From NCBI RefSeq assembly GCF_000017805.1, contig NC_009767.1, forward strand, positions 1,426,001-1,490,000: a stretch of DNA of 64,000 nucleotides, written 5' to 3'. The notes beneath the pieces were generated by a model. That model did not search any database. It was not told where the DNA came from and saw nothing but the letters and a program-made list of their open reading frames with translations. Each line of letters starts with the position of its first letter. Position 1 is the stretch's first letter. Positions 1 through 7,176 of this stretch are shown here, piece after piece. A program made the position numbers and the translations under genes. The DNA comes from Roseiflexus castenholzii DSM 13941 (GTDB taxonomy: Bacteria; Chloroflexota; Chloroflexia; Chloroflexales; Roseiflexaceae).

Positions 1-1378
1 GCATCAGTTTGCCGTCGTTGCCAATGGCTGCCACCATGCGCACCAGTTGCAGCGGTGTGACGGCAATGCCCTGTCCATAGCCATTGGTATCGAGCACCAG
101 CGGACTCCATCCTTCGCGCGCCGGCGTCTGTACCATACCCCCCGATTCGCCGGCGATATCGATACCGGTCGGACGACCAAACCCGAATTCGTCGAGCATC
201 GCGTAAAAGCGGTCGGCGCCGATCAGTTCCGCCAGTTGCAGCGCGCCGACATTGCTCGAATAGTAGAGCACCTTTTCCGGGTTGAGGGGTCCGTTGCCGG
301 CGCCGTTCCAATTCGACAGGCGCCAGCCGTAGCGGTAGACACTCCCCGGATCATCGACAATCGTGTCGGCGGTGAAGGCGCGCGCCTGCAAACCGGCGGC
401 GACGGTGAAGATTTTGAACGTCGATCCCGGCTCATACTGCGTCCCAACCGCCGGATTCAGGTTGTAGGTTTCCGGCGTGTACTCAAAGTAACGGTTCGGA
501 TCGAACGTCGGGTAACTGGCCATGCCGAGGATCGCGCCGGTGCGTGGGTCCATGACGATGACCACCCCGCCGTCGGCGTTGTGCACATCGACCGCCTGCT
601 TCAGTTCGGTCTCGATGATATGTTGCACAGTTGGATCGATCGTCAACTGAAGATCGACCCCAGGGCTGGCGGGATGCACGTCCTGGGGCGCGATCCAGAT
701 CGGGTTGCGTTGCGAGTCGACCTCCGCTGTGATGACGCCAGTGCTGCCGCGCAGCAAGGTATCGTAATATCCCTCGACGCCGCTAATGCCGATATGCTCG
801 AAGTTGACCGCGCCAATCACGTGTGCGGCGAAGGCGCCCTGTGGATAGACGCGCCGCGGTTCGTACTGCAATACCAGTCCCGGCTCATCGAGCGCCAGGA
901 CTCGTTCGGCAATCTCCGGTTCGAGCCAGCGCTTGATGCGCACCTGGTAGAGCGAGGTATTCTGCATTGCCGCCAGAATATCGGGGGAGGGAACGCCGAG
1001 CAGTCCGGAAAGAGTAAGCGCCAGCCGTGGTGCATTCTTCTGATCGATCTGCGATGGTACAATATACAGACTTTGCAAATCGACGTCGAGCGCCAGAACA
1101 TTGCCTTTACTGTCGCGGATAACGCCGCGCGGCGCGGGGATCGGCAGGCGTTGACGCACTTCGGCGCGCGCCATCTCCGCCAGCGTGCGCCCGCCAATGC
1201 GCACCTGCCCTGTCTGAATGCTGCCAAGATGGACGGCAATTCGGACGATGATCACCACGGTGAGCAGCAGCAACAGGTTCAGCCGCCAACGGCTGATCGT
1301 GACCGGGCGCACAGCGGAGACGCTCCGCCGCGCCGGAGCACGATTGACAACAGTACTGCGCGTTGTGCGGGCAGCCAT
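1..1378 (-). CDS. ftsI: Class B penicillin-binding protein (FtsI/PBP2-like), 3' end outside window
   Basis: Septal peptidoglycan D,D-transpeptidase, membrane anchored with its catalytic domain outside the cytoplasm. About 459 residues are visible. A short basic N-terminus is followed by one membrane segment (roughly residues 25-50), a dimerisation domain (GGRTLAEMAR, PRGVIRDSKGNVLA) and the transpeptidase domain. The catalytic serine motif reads STFK within EPGSTFK and the second motif reads SSN within YYSSN. The KTG motif would lie beyond base 1. The ATG at 1378-1376 gives the expected short basic N-terminus. It lies 11 bases downstream of the FtsL-like gene in the order ftsL-ftsI typical of dcw clusters, so it is probably co-transcribed. 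The identity as a class B PBP is firm; the choice of ftsI over a paralogue rests on gene order. Confidence 0.9.
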   Translation of the reverse strand, partial: MAARTTRSTVVNRAPARRSVSAVRPVTISRWRLNLLLLLTVVIIVRIAVHLGSIQTGQVRIGGRTLAEMARAEVRQRLPIPAPRGVIRDSKGNVLALDVDLQSLYIVPSQIDQKNAPRLALTLSGLLGVPSPDILAAMQNTSLYQVRIKRWLEPEIAERVLALDEPGLVLQYEPRRVYPQGAFAAHVIGAVNFEHIGISGVEGYYDTLLRGSTGVITAEVDSQRNPIWIAPQDVHPASPGVDLQLTIDPTVQHIIETELKQAVDVHNADGGVVIVMDPRTGAILGMASYPTFDPNRYFEYTPETYNLNPAVGTQYEPGSTFKIFTVAAGLQARAFTADTIVDDPGSVYRYGWRLSNWNGAGNGPLNPEKVLYYSSNVGALQLAELIGADRFYAMLDEFGFGRPTGIDIAGESGGMVQTPAREGWSPLVLDTNGYGQGIAVTPLQLVRMVAAIGNDGKLM

Positions 1379-1389
1379 GCAACGTTCCT

Positions 1390-1788
1390 TTACGGATTCA
1401 GAACCAGATCGTCCTGTGTGAACGGTTCGCGAGCGTTGACCGTGTCAATCATAATGTAGCGCGCCTGTTCCGGTTTCATCGGACGCAGATTGAGGCGGAT
1501 GGCGCGGCGCTCGATGTCGGCGAGCGACTGTGCGCGCGCCAGACGCAATTGCAGGTTGCTGCGCTCACGCAGGAGTGCAGTTTGTTGCCGTTGCAACTGA
1601 GCGACGGCATGCCCCTGCGTCGCCAGGCGCCCCGTCTGCGCGAGATTCAAGCCGCTCATCAACGCCAGCAGCAGCGCGGCGGCGATCAGACGTCGCCCGC
1701 CTTCGAGCCGCAGGTAACGGAGCAGTTCAATACGTCGCTCCTTCGCCTCCTGGATGGTTGGATAGAGCGGTTTGAGCGTGACTGCCAT
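1390..1788 (-). CDS. ftsL: FtsL-like septum protein
   Basis: A 132-residue single-pass membrane protein. The cytoplasmic N-terminus carries RYLRLEGGRR, followed by one hydrophobic helix (about residues 33-50) and an extracytoplasmic coiled coil rich in Gln, Leu and Arg. That is the architecture of FtsL/DivIC divisome proteins, which bridge FtsQ and FtsW/FtsI. Sequence identity to characterised FtsL is low, as is usual in this family, so the call rests on size, topology and position between rsmH and ftsI. A purine-rich stretch (GAGGGGGAAC) precedes the ATG, and the gene starts 12 bases after the rsmH stop. Confidence 0.75.
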   Translation of the reverse strand: MAVTLKPLYPTIQEAKERRIELLRYLRLEGGRRLIAAALLLALMSGLNLAQTGRLATQGHAVAQLQRQQTALLRERSNLQLRLARAQSLADIERRAIRLNLRPMKPEQARYIMIDTVNAREPFTQDDLVLNP

Positions 1789-1800
1789 GAGTTCCCCCTC

Positions 1801-2685
1801 CTATGCCCTTTCCGCCACACGCAGTTTTGCGCTCCGACTGCGCGGATTGATGCGTTGTTCCTCGCTGCTTGCTTCAACCGGTTTGCGGGTGATGAGCCGC
1901 AAGTGCCCGGCCTGTGCTTCGGCACGCATAAACTGTTTGACAATTCGATCCTCAAGCGAGTGGAAGGTGATAATCGCCATCCGTCCACCCACCACGAGCA
2001 GTTCGACGATCTGCGGCAGCGCCGCGTCCAGGCTCGTCAGTTCGTCATTGACTGCAATTCGCAACGCCTGAAATGTGCGCGTTGCAGGATGGATTCTGCC
2101 GCGTCGTCCTCCAAGCGCCCGACTGACGATCTCTGCCAGTTCGTCGGTTGTGGTGATCGGTCTGCGCTGCCGGGCTTCGACAATCGCCCGCGCGATGCGC
2201 CGTGAACCGCGTTCTTCGCTGTAGCGAAAAATCAGGTCGGCAAGGTCGCGTTCCGGCAGGTCGTTCACCAGGTTCGCCGCCGTCATCGGCGCATCCGGGT
2301 CGAGCCGCATGTCGAGCGGTGCGCTTGCCTGAAATGAAAAGCCGCGCTCCGGCGTATCCAGCTGGTACGATGACACTCCCAGATCGAGCAGCACTCCCTG
2401 AACCTGAACGAACCCTGCTTTGTGTGCCAGCCGTCCAATCTCACGGAAACTCCCACGCACCAGGGTCACCCGTTCACCATACGGCGCCAACCGTGCCGCC
2501 GCCGCTGCCAGCGCCGCCGGGTCGCAATCAATTCCCAGAAGACGACCGTCCGGCGCCGTTGCCTCCAGGATTGCCGCTGCATGCCCTCCTCCACCAACTG
2601 TTCCGTCGATATACCATCCGCCAGGGTGCGGTTGCAGCCCGGCGAGCGTTTCGGTGAGCAGTACTGGCGTGTGATGGTAGTCCAA
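1801..2685 (-). CDS. rsmH: 16S rRNA (cytosine1402-N4)-methyltransferase RsmH (MraW)
   Basis: S-adenosylmethionine-dependent methylation of N4 of C1402 in 16S rRNA. The protein begins [12 protein letters not shown], has the SAM loop [10 protein letters not shown], then [12 protein letters not shown], the family signature RGFSFQ with DMRLDPD, and the C-terminal block [16 protein letters not shown]. All are typical RsmH signatures. The start is uncertain. The open frame continues upstream to 2784, but those 33 codons ([17 protein letters not shown]) only translate the 28-bp tandem repeat. The nearest usable codon that keeps the family N-terminus is TTG at 2685-2683, giving 294 residues, with no clear Shine-Dalgarno. 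The repeat block has evidently replaced the normal upstream region shared with mraZ. Confidence 0.93.
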
Positions 2686-2690
2686 AGCAC

Positions 2691-2786
2691 TGAGAACCGA
2701 GAACTGAGCACCAAGAACCAAGAACCGAGAACTGAGCACCAAGAACCAAGAACCGAGAACTGAGCACCAAGAACCAAGAACCAAGG
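2691..2786. repeat. 28-bp tandem repeat abutting the rsmH start
   Basis: Three copies start at 2701, 2729 and 2757, made of sub-units such as GAACTGAGCACC and AAGAACCAAGAACC. The array touches the 5' end of rsmH. Similar GAACTGAGAACC words recur at 54365-54416. Because the array has no stop in the rsmH frame, it extends the open frame artificially. Confidence 0.9.
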
Positions 2787-3034
2787 GGTTAGGGGTTAAC
2801 CTTCCCTCTTCTCAACCGTAACCTTCCCACCTGCAACCTTCACCCCTCGCGCCTCTCGTCTCTCGCCTTCAACCGACGTGTTCCGGGCGCTTGCGCCGCG
2901 CTATCAGACCTTCACCCCTCGCGCCTATTACCTCGCGCCTCGCGCCTCGCACCTCTCACCTCTCGCCTCTCACCTCTCCACCAATGCGAGATACATCTCG
3001 CGCTACGCCGTTGTCGGGTCCCTCGCGCCTCTCA

Positions 3035-3159
3035 TACCAATGACCAGTGACCATCCGGCATGGTCACCCCGAGCAGCGCGAGGGGTCGTGCGCGACCCGC
3101 TTAGATTCCTCGCTGCGCTCGGAATGACAAGCATGCGGCATCTTCAATCGGAATTGGTA
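3035..3159 (+). mobile_element. Palindromic MITE-like element, copy 1
   Basis: 125 bp with ends TACCAAT and ATTGGTA. It is flanked by the direct repeat TCA at 3032-3034 and 3160-3162. Internal dyads include GACCATCCGGCATGGTC and GGTCGTGCGCGACC. It has no coding capacity. Confidence 0.85.
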
Positions 3160-3245
3160 TCACCTCTCGCCTCTCACCTCTTACCTCTCCACCAATGCGA
3201 GATACATCTCGCGCTACGCCGTTGTCGGGTCCCTCGCGCCTCTCA

Positions 3246-3370
3246 TACCAATGACCAGTGACCATCCGGCATGGTCACCCCGAGCAGCGCGAGGGGTCGT
3301 GCGCGACCCGCTTAGATTCCTCGCTGCGCTCGGAATGACAAGCATGCGGCATCTTCAATCGGAATTGGTA
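3246..3370 (+). mobile_element. Palindromic MITE-like element, copy 2
   Basis: 125 bp, essentially identical to copy 1 and with the same TCA flanks (3243-3245 and 3371-3373). It arose by tandem duplication of a roughly 211-bp segment rather than by independent insertion, since the flanking sequence is also duplicated. Confidence 0.85.
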
Positions 3371-3946
3371 TCACCTCTCGCCTCTCACCTCTCACCTCTC
3401 GCCTCTCACCTCTCCACCAATGCGAGATACATCTCGCGCTACGCCATTGACCCGCTTGCCTCTCGCCTCGCACCTCTCGCCTCGCGCCTTTCACCTCTCA
3501 CCTCTCCACAAATGCGAGATAAATCTCGCGCTACGCCATTGACCCGCTCGCCTCTCACCTCTCGCCTCTTGCCTCTCACCTCTCCACAAATGCGAGATAA
3601 ATCTCGCGCTACGCCATTGACCCGCTTGCCTCTCGCCTCGCACCTCTCGCCTCGCGCCTTTCACCTCTCGCCTCGCGCCTCGCGCCTCTCACCTCGCGCC
3701 TCTCACCTCTCACCTCTCGCCTCGCGCCTCTCACCTCTCGCCTCGCGCCTCTCACCTCTCCACAAATGCGAGATACATCTCGCGCTACGCCATTGACCCG
3801 CTTGCCTCGCGCCTCTCACCTCTCATCTCTCGCCTCGCGCCTCTCACCTCGCGCCTCTCACCTCTCACCTCGCGCCTCTCACCTCTCACCTCTCGCCTCG
3901 CGCCTCTCACCTCTCGCCTCGCGCCTCTCACCTCTCGCCTTCAACC

Positions 3947-4378
3947 CTAGAACCTCAACTCCGCCAGTTTCTGCGCAAACAAACTGGCGTTGGCATCCAT
4001 CGCACTCAACACATTCTGCCAGCGACGCGGCGACCAGATCTCAAAGTGGCGGTTCAGCCCGGCAATGACCGCCTGATCGCCAAGTTCCGCAAACTCGCGC
4101 AGGTTCTGCGGGATGAGAATGCGCCCCTGCCTGTCGAGCGACATATCGGCGGCTCCCGAAAAGAGCATGCGTTGCAATTGCCGTGTTTCTTCGCTCCCTA
4201 TCGGCAGACTGCTCACTTGCCGCGCCAGTTCCTCCCAGACGCCGCGCGGGAATCCCATCAGACACCGGTCGAAACCGCGTGTGATGACCACGCCCTCGCT
4301 GAGCGCGTCGCGAAAACGGGCCGGGATTGCCAGGCGACCCTTATCATCGATCGTATGTTCGTATTCGCCAAGAAACAC
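3947..4378 (-). CDS. mraZ: Transcriptional regulator MraZ
   Basis: A 143-residue AbrB-fold DNA-binding protein, normally the first gene of the dcw cluster and its autoregulator. It has the two characteristic SpoVT/AbrB-like halves: DKGRLAIPARFRDAL at about residues 12-26 and DRQGRILIPQNLREFA at about 81-96. The length matches the family. The start is GTG at 4378-4376, giving the canonical N-terminus MFLGEYEHTID, with AGGCGA upstream as a modest ribosome site. Downstream, rsmH follows only after about 1.25 kb of repeats, whereas the two are usually adjacent. Three direct TGGG boxes 145-170 bases upstream fit MraZ self-regulation. Confidence 0.95.
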   Translation of the reverse strand: MFLGEYEHTIDDKGRLAIPARFRDALSEGVVITRGFDRCLMGFPRGVWEELARQVSSLPIGSEETRQLQRMLFSGAADMSLDRQGRILIPQNLREFAELGDQAVIAGLNRHFEIWSPRRWQNVLSAMDANASLFAQKLAELRF

Positions 4379-4522
4379 GATTGTTCGCCTGTGCTGACCG
4401 TATTCTGACGACGATCCATCGATTGAGAGGCACTATGCACGCCGTGTCGGAGAAACTCGATAAATAACAGAACATGTGTTTTTATTTTCTTTGACATGAA
4501 TCCACTGATCTGTACGATTTCC

Positions 4523-4547
4523 CCCACTTTTTCCCACTTTCTCCCAC
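4523..4547 (-). promoter_or_regulatory. MraZ operator: three GTGGG boxes at 10-base spacing
   Basis: On the minus strand GTGGG occurs at 4547-4543, 4537-4533 and 4527-4523, exactly 10 bases apart and separated by AGAAA-like spacers. Known MraZ operators are direct TGGG-type repeats with 5-base spacers upstream of mraZ. The number, spacing and orientation agree. No confident sigma-70 promoter was identified between these boxes and the GTG start. Confidence 0.75.
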
Positions 4548-4784
4548 TTGAGGCTGATTATATACCACTTGCTTCCACATATCAAGCAGAATTTGCCCAT
4601 TCTACGCATATTCGCAGCATACGAGGACGTGTCGTGAGGCGGTTCCGACTTGACAACGCCCCTCGCATCAGCGCGGCATCAATGCGCACATCTCCGTTTC
4701 TTCGCGCTCCTCAGCGCACTGCCGGCAGTGATCGTCCCCTGGCGGGAGGGTACGCGCAGCAACCAACGTCTGTCGTGCCGCCGA

Positions 4785-4932
4785 TACCAATTCCCTGTGA
4801 CCATCCGGCATGGTCACCCCGAGCCGCGCGCGGGGTTGTGCGCGACCCGCTCAGATTCCTCGCTGCGTTTACCCTGCGCGAAGCGAAGGGCTTGGAATGA
4901 CCAGCGTGCGGCATCTTCAATCGTCATTGGTA
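4785..4932 (+). mobile_element. Palindromic MITE-like element, copy 3
   Basis: 148 bp with ends TACCAAT and ATTGGTA and the family core, plus the longer arm TTTACCCTGCGCGAAGCGAAGGG. The flanks are CGA and GAA, so no target duplication is visible here. The base sequence just after it (GAATGTGG) resembles that after copy 4. Confidence 0.75.
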
Positions 4933-4936
4933 GAAT

Positions 4937-5285
4937 GTGGTCGGCGGCGTTCCCGTCGTCCCCGGCGATGATCCGTGGACGGTCGGGTTGCTTCCCGCCA
5001 GCATTCAGGACGAGACCGTTGTGTTCCGCGGCGCGTTGATCAACGATGATGCACCGACGTTCAGTTCGCAGTTAACGACGGCTATGTCGTCCTGTCAGGG
5101 GCGATCGGGGTTCTTGCGAGTCGGCAGGACCTGACCCAGACTCCGCCGGACCGGCGGCATCCTGGTGGAGGTCATCGTCCATCCTCTGCATCTCTCTGGT
5201 TATGCGCCGGTCAATGACGTTGCGCTGCTTCGCCCGGGCACTCTGGTGAATGTGGGCGCCATCCTGCTGGTGCAGACCGACGTTC
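4937..5285 (+). pseudogene. Remnant of a trypsin-like (S1) serine protease
   Basis: One reading frame gives VGGVPVVPGDDPWTVGLLPA, then FRGALIND, then LTTAMSSCQGRSGFLRVGRT. An in-frame stop follows at 5132-5134, after which the same frame resumes with GGILVEVIVHPLHLSGYAP and NDVALL. These align, from memory of the family, with the mature N-terminus IVGG..PW.VGL, the TAAHC block, the VGRTDL strand, the IIVHP strand and the catalytic-Asp block NDVALL. The His of TAAHC is not present and no GDSGGP serine block follows. There is no start codon or signal peptide upstream; copy 3 of the palindrome lies directly before it. This is a decayed 5' fragment. Confidence 0.65.
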
Positions 5286-5472
5286 AACTTCTCAACTCAT
5301 CACGTCTGCGCAGGCGTGCCTGTCGGGGACGACGCAGCGCCGGCGAAAGCATAGCGCAGTGGCGCCTGTTAGCATGACTGTGCGCTGGACATCGTGCCAG
5401 GGTGCGTTTTCCTGATGACTGTGGCGCCGTGGTACAATGACAGAGCGCATGGTCCGTTCTGGCGAGGCGCTG

Positions 5473-5961
5473 ATGTTCGATATCGATCTCCAGACCTTTC
5501 AGCAACGTGTTGCAGCGATTGCAGCCACGCACCTACAGGTGCAGCTGGTGTATCTCTTCGGATCGCGCGCTGGTGGCGAGTTTGGTCCGATGAGTGACAT
5601 TGATCTGGCGGCAGTGCTGGATCGGGAGGCGTCTATTCCGCACCTGCGCGACGAACTGGCGTATCGCTTCGCAGAGGCGCTCAATGACGGATCGGTTGAT
5701 CTCATCATCCTGAACCAGGCGCCAATTGAGCTGGCATACGCTGTCATTGCCGAGGGTAGAGCGCTCTACCAGCGTTCCCTGGTTGAACGCATCGAGTATG
5801 AGGCGGACGTGATGAGCCGTTACGGCGACTATCTGCCCGTGCTGCGGGCGCAACGCTGGGACATTGTGCATGGATCTGGCGATGAGCGTCGAGTTCAGCG
5901 GTATCGAGAGGCGTTTGGACGAACTCAGCGAGCGCCTGGCGCGTCTGACCCCGTTGCGTGA
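5473..5961 (+). CDS. mntA: MntA-type nucleotidyltransferase antitoxin
   Basis: Minimal nucleotidyltransferase of the MntA/HepT type VII toxin-antitoxin system, which neutralises HepT by AMPylating it. The active site reads GSRAGGEFGPMSDIDLA (about residues 35-51 from the chosen start), with the third acidic residue in GSVDLIILN. ATG 5473 is preferred because MFDIDLQTF begins at the usual place and a purine-rich GCGAGGCGC precedes it; upstream in-frame starts at 5437 and 5449 exist. The frame runs about 90 bases into hepT, adding a basic tail of roughly 25-30 residues beyond the usual family end. That suggests loss of the original stop or a late frameshift. Confidence 0.85.
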   Translation: MFDIDLQTFQQRVAAIAATHLQVQLVYLFGSRAGGEFGPMSDIDLAAVLDREASIPHLRDELAYRFAEALNDGSVDLIILNQAPIELAYAVIAEGRALYQRSLVERIEYEADVMSRYGDYLPVLRAQRWDIVHGSGDERRVQRYREAFGRTQRAPGASDPVA

Positions 5962-6316
5962 GCGTCCGCGCTCCGATTTTGACGTCGATCCTTATTTGCG
6001 CGACATAGCCGAGCGTAACCTGGAAGTCGCTGCACAACGCTGCATCGACATCTGTCATCGGATCATTGCGCTGGAAGGCGCGCGAAAACCGCGCGACTAC
6101 CGTGAAGCGATTGTGCGTATGGGAGAGTTAGGCGTTCTACCGCCCGAATTTGCGGCAAACCTGGCGCCGATTGCCGGTTTTCGCAACATCCTGATCCATG
6201 AGTATCTGCTGATTGATCGGGACGAGGTGTACCGGAATCTGGCGAACCTCGACAATCTGGAGCGTTTTGTCACGCTGATTCGCAACTGGCTGCGTCGGCA
6301 GGGAGAAAAGGGCTGA
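5870..6316 (+). CDS. hepT: HepT-type ribonuclease toxin
   Basis: HEPN-domain RNase toxin of about 148 residues. The catalytic RX4HXY motif is present as RNILIHEY near residue 108; family knowledge places the Arg and His in RNA cleavage and the Tyr as the residue AMPylated by MntA. The N-terminal helix (SGIERRLDELSERLARL) is a normal HEPN dimerisation helix. ATG 5870 or ATG 5882 could be the start; both lie inside the 3' end of mntA, overlapping it by 80-92 bases. The toxin-after-antitoxin order is the standard one. Confidence 0.85.
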   Translation: MDLAMSVEFSGIERRLDELSERLARLTPLRERPRSDFDVDPYLRDIAERNLEVAAQRCIDICHRIIALEGARKPRDYREAIVRMGELGVLPPEFAANLAPIAGFRNILIHEYLLIDRDEVYRNLANLDNLERFVTLIRNWLRRQGEKG

Positions 6317-6528
6317 CAGCGCGCCACGCCCGACCTGGAATGAGCGGCGCCCCCGGCGTGTGCAGGCATCTGATACTAACGTGCGATCAGTCAGACAAGA
6401 CGCGGACTGCGCCCTGGCATCAGCGATCCTCTCATCTGCACTGCGGATGAAGTCGCAGGCTACGGTTGCAAAGCCCGCCTGCGCGAGCTTCACCGGGCGA
6501 TACCGGATTCTTTTCTCGAAAACCACGA

Positions 6529-6965
6529 TTGACTTCACGGCAACAAGCAACTACGAAGGTCACCAAGTGACACGAAGGAACTGCGCTTCATGGTTCTGCC
6601 CCGTCGTGCGCTTCGGGTCCCTGGTGGTTGAGCCTTCCATGACTTCACCGCAACAAGCAACCACGAAGGTCACGAAGGGACACGAAGAAACTGCGCTTCA
6701 TGGTTCTGCCCCGTCGTGCGCTTCGGGTCCCTGGTGGTTGAGCCTTCCATGACTTCACCGCAACAAGCAACCACGAAGGTCACGAAGGGACACGAAGAAA
6801 CTGCGCTTCATGGTTCTGCCCCGTCGTGCGCTTCGGGTCCCTGGCGGTTGAGCCTTCCATGACTTCACCGCAACACGCAACCACGAAGGTCACGAAGGGA
6901 CACGAAGAAACTGCGCTTCATGGTTCTGCCCCGTCGTGCGCTTCGGGTCCTTGGTGGTTCAGCCT
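6529..6965. repeat. Four tandem copies of a ~110-bp repeat
   Basis: Units begin with GACTTCACCGCAACAAGCAA at about 6529, 6641, 6751 and 6861. Each contains CACGAAGGTCACGAAGGGACACGAAG and ends GGTTGAGCCTTCCAT. The first copy is slightly diverged. The CACGAAGG word links it to the arrays at 19503-20960 and 37485-37740. No gene is credible between the end of hepT (6316) and 7176; the stretches 6317-6528 and 6966-7176 show nothing recognisable. Confidence 0.9.
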
Positions 6966-7176
6966 GTTTGCAATGGACTCATGATTGTCCAAATGACCGC
7001 ACATGAGTATGAGCGTTGACCCTGGCATCGGTCCGGTCGGCGCACCGCCCCGCTGCTGCCCGACGTATGCAGGAAATGGCTGCCTGAGCGCGACCGACGC
7101 AATGTGGTCTCCACTTCGACATCATTTCGTCTGCAGGAAGTCTCCAGTATCGGCGAACTGCTATGACGACAGGGAA

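Larger units (their letters stand above)
2984..3791. repeat. Six interspersed copies of a 26-bp hairpin word
   Basis: The word contains GCGAGATACATCTCGC (or GCGAGATAAATCTCGC), an inverted repeat with 7-bp arms GCGAGAT/ATCTCGC and a 2-base centre, followed by GCTACGCC. Copies start at 2984, 3195, 3420, 3512, 3590 and 3766. Each is preceded by CTCTCCACCA or CTCTCCACAA and most are followed by ATTGACCCGC. They are spread through the low-complexity block and could fold into small hairpins in an mraZ-to-rsmH read-through transcript. Confidence 0.85.
2820..3946. repeat. Low-complexity CACCTCTCGCCTCGCG array between mraZ and rsmH
   Basis: About 1.1 kb of degenerate 7-9 base words (cacctct, cgcctcg, cgcgcctct), with no credible gene in any frame. 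Embedded are two mobile palindromes (3035-3159 and 3246-3370) and six copies of a short hairpin word. A unit of about 211 bp containing one palindrome and one hairpin word is duplicated in tandem (3034 and 3245). The block ends at the mraZ stop codon. Open frames here are by-products of the repeat. Confidence 0.9.

Noticed and set aside
47..1459. 470-codon plus-strand open frame at the window start
   Set aside because: Shadow of the ftsI gene on the other strand; the minus strand carries STFK and SSN motifs.
3035..3370. Small proteins reading like DHPAWSPRAARGVVRDPLRF
   Set aside because: They are translations of the palindromic element in several frames, recur at every copy and have no ribosome sites.
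4491..4518. Plus-strand promoter-like TTGACA-16-TACGAT
   Set aside because: No gene follows for about 950 bases except the mobile element and a pseudogene, and it overlaps the MraZ box region; probably chance.
6529..6965. Possible CRISPR or tandem gene array
   Set aside because: Units are 110 bp and nearly identical throughout, with no unique spacers and no coding frame.
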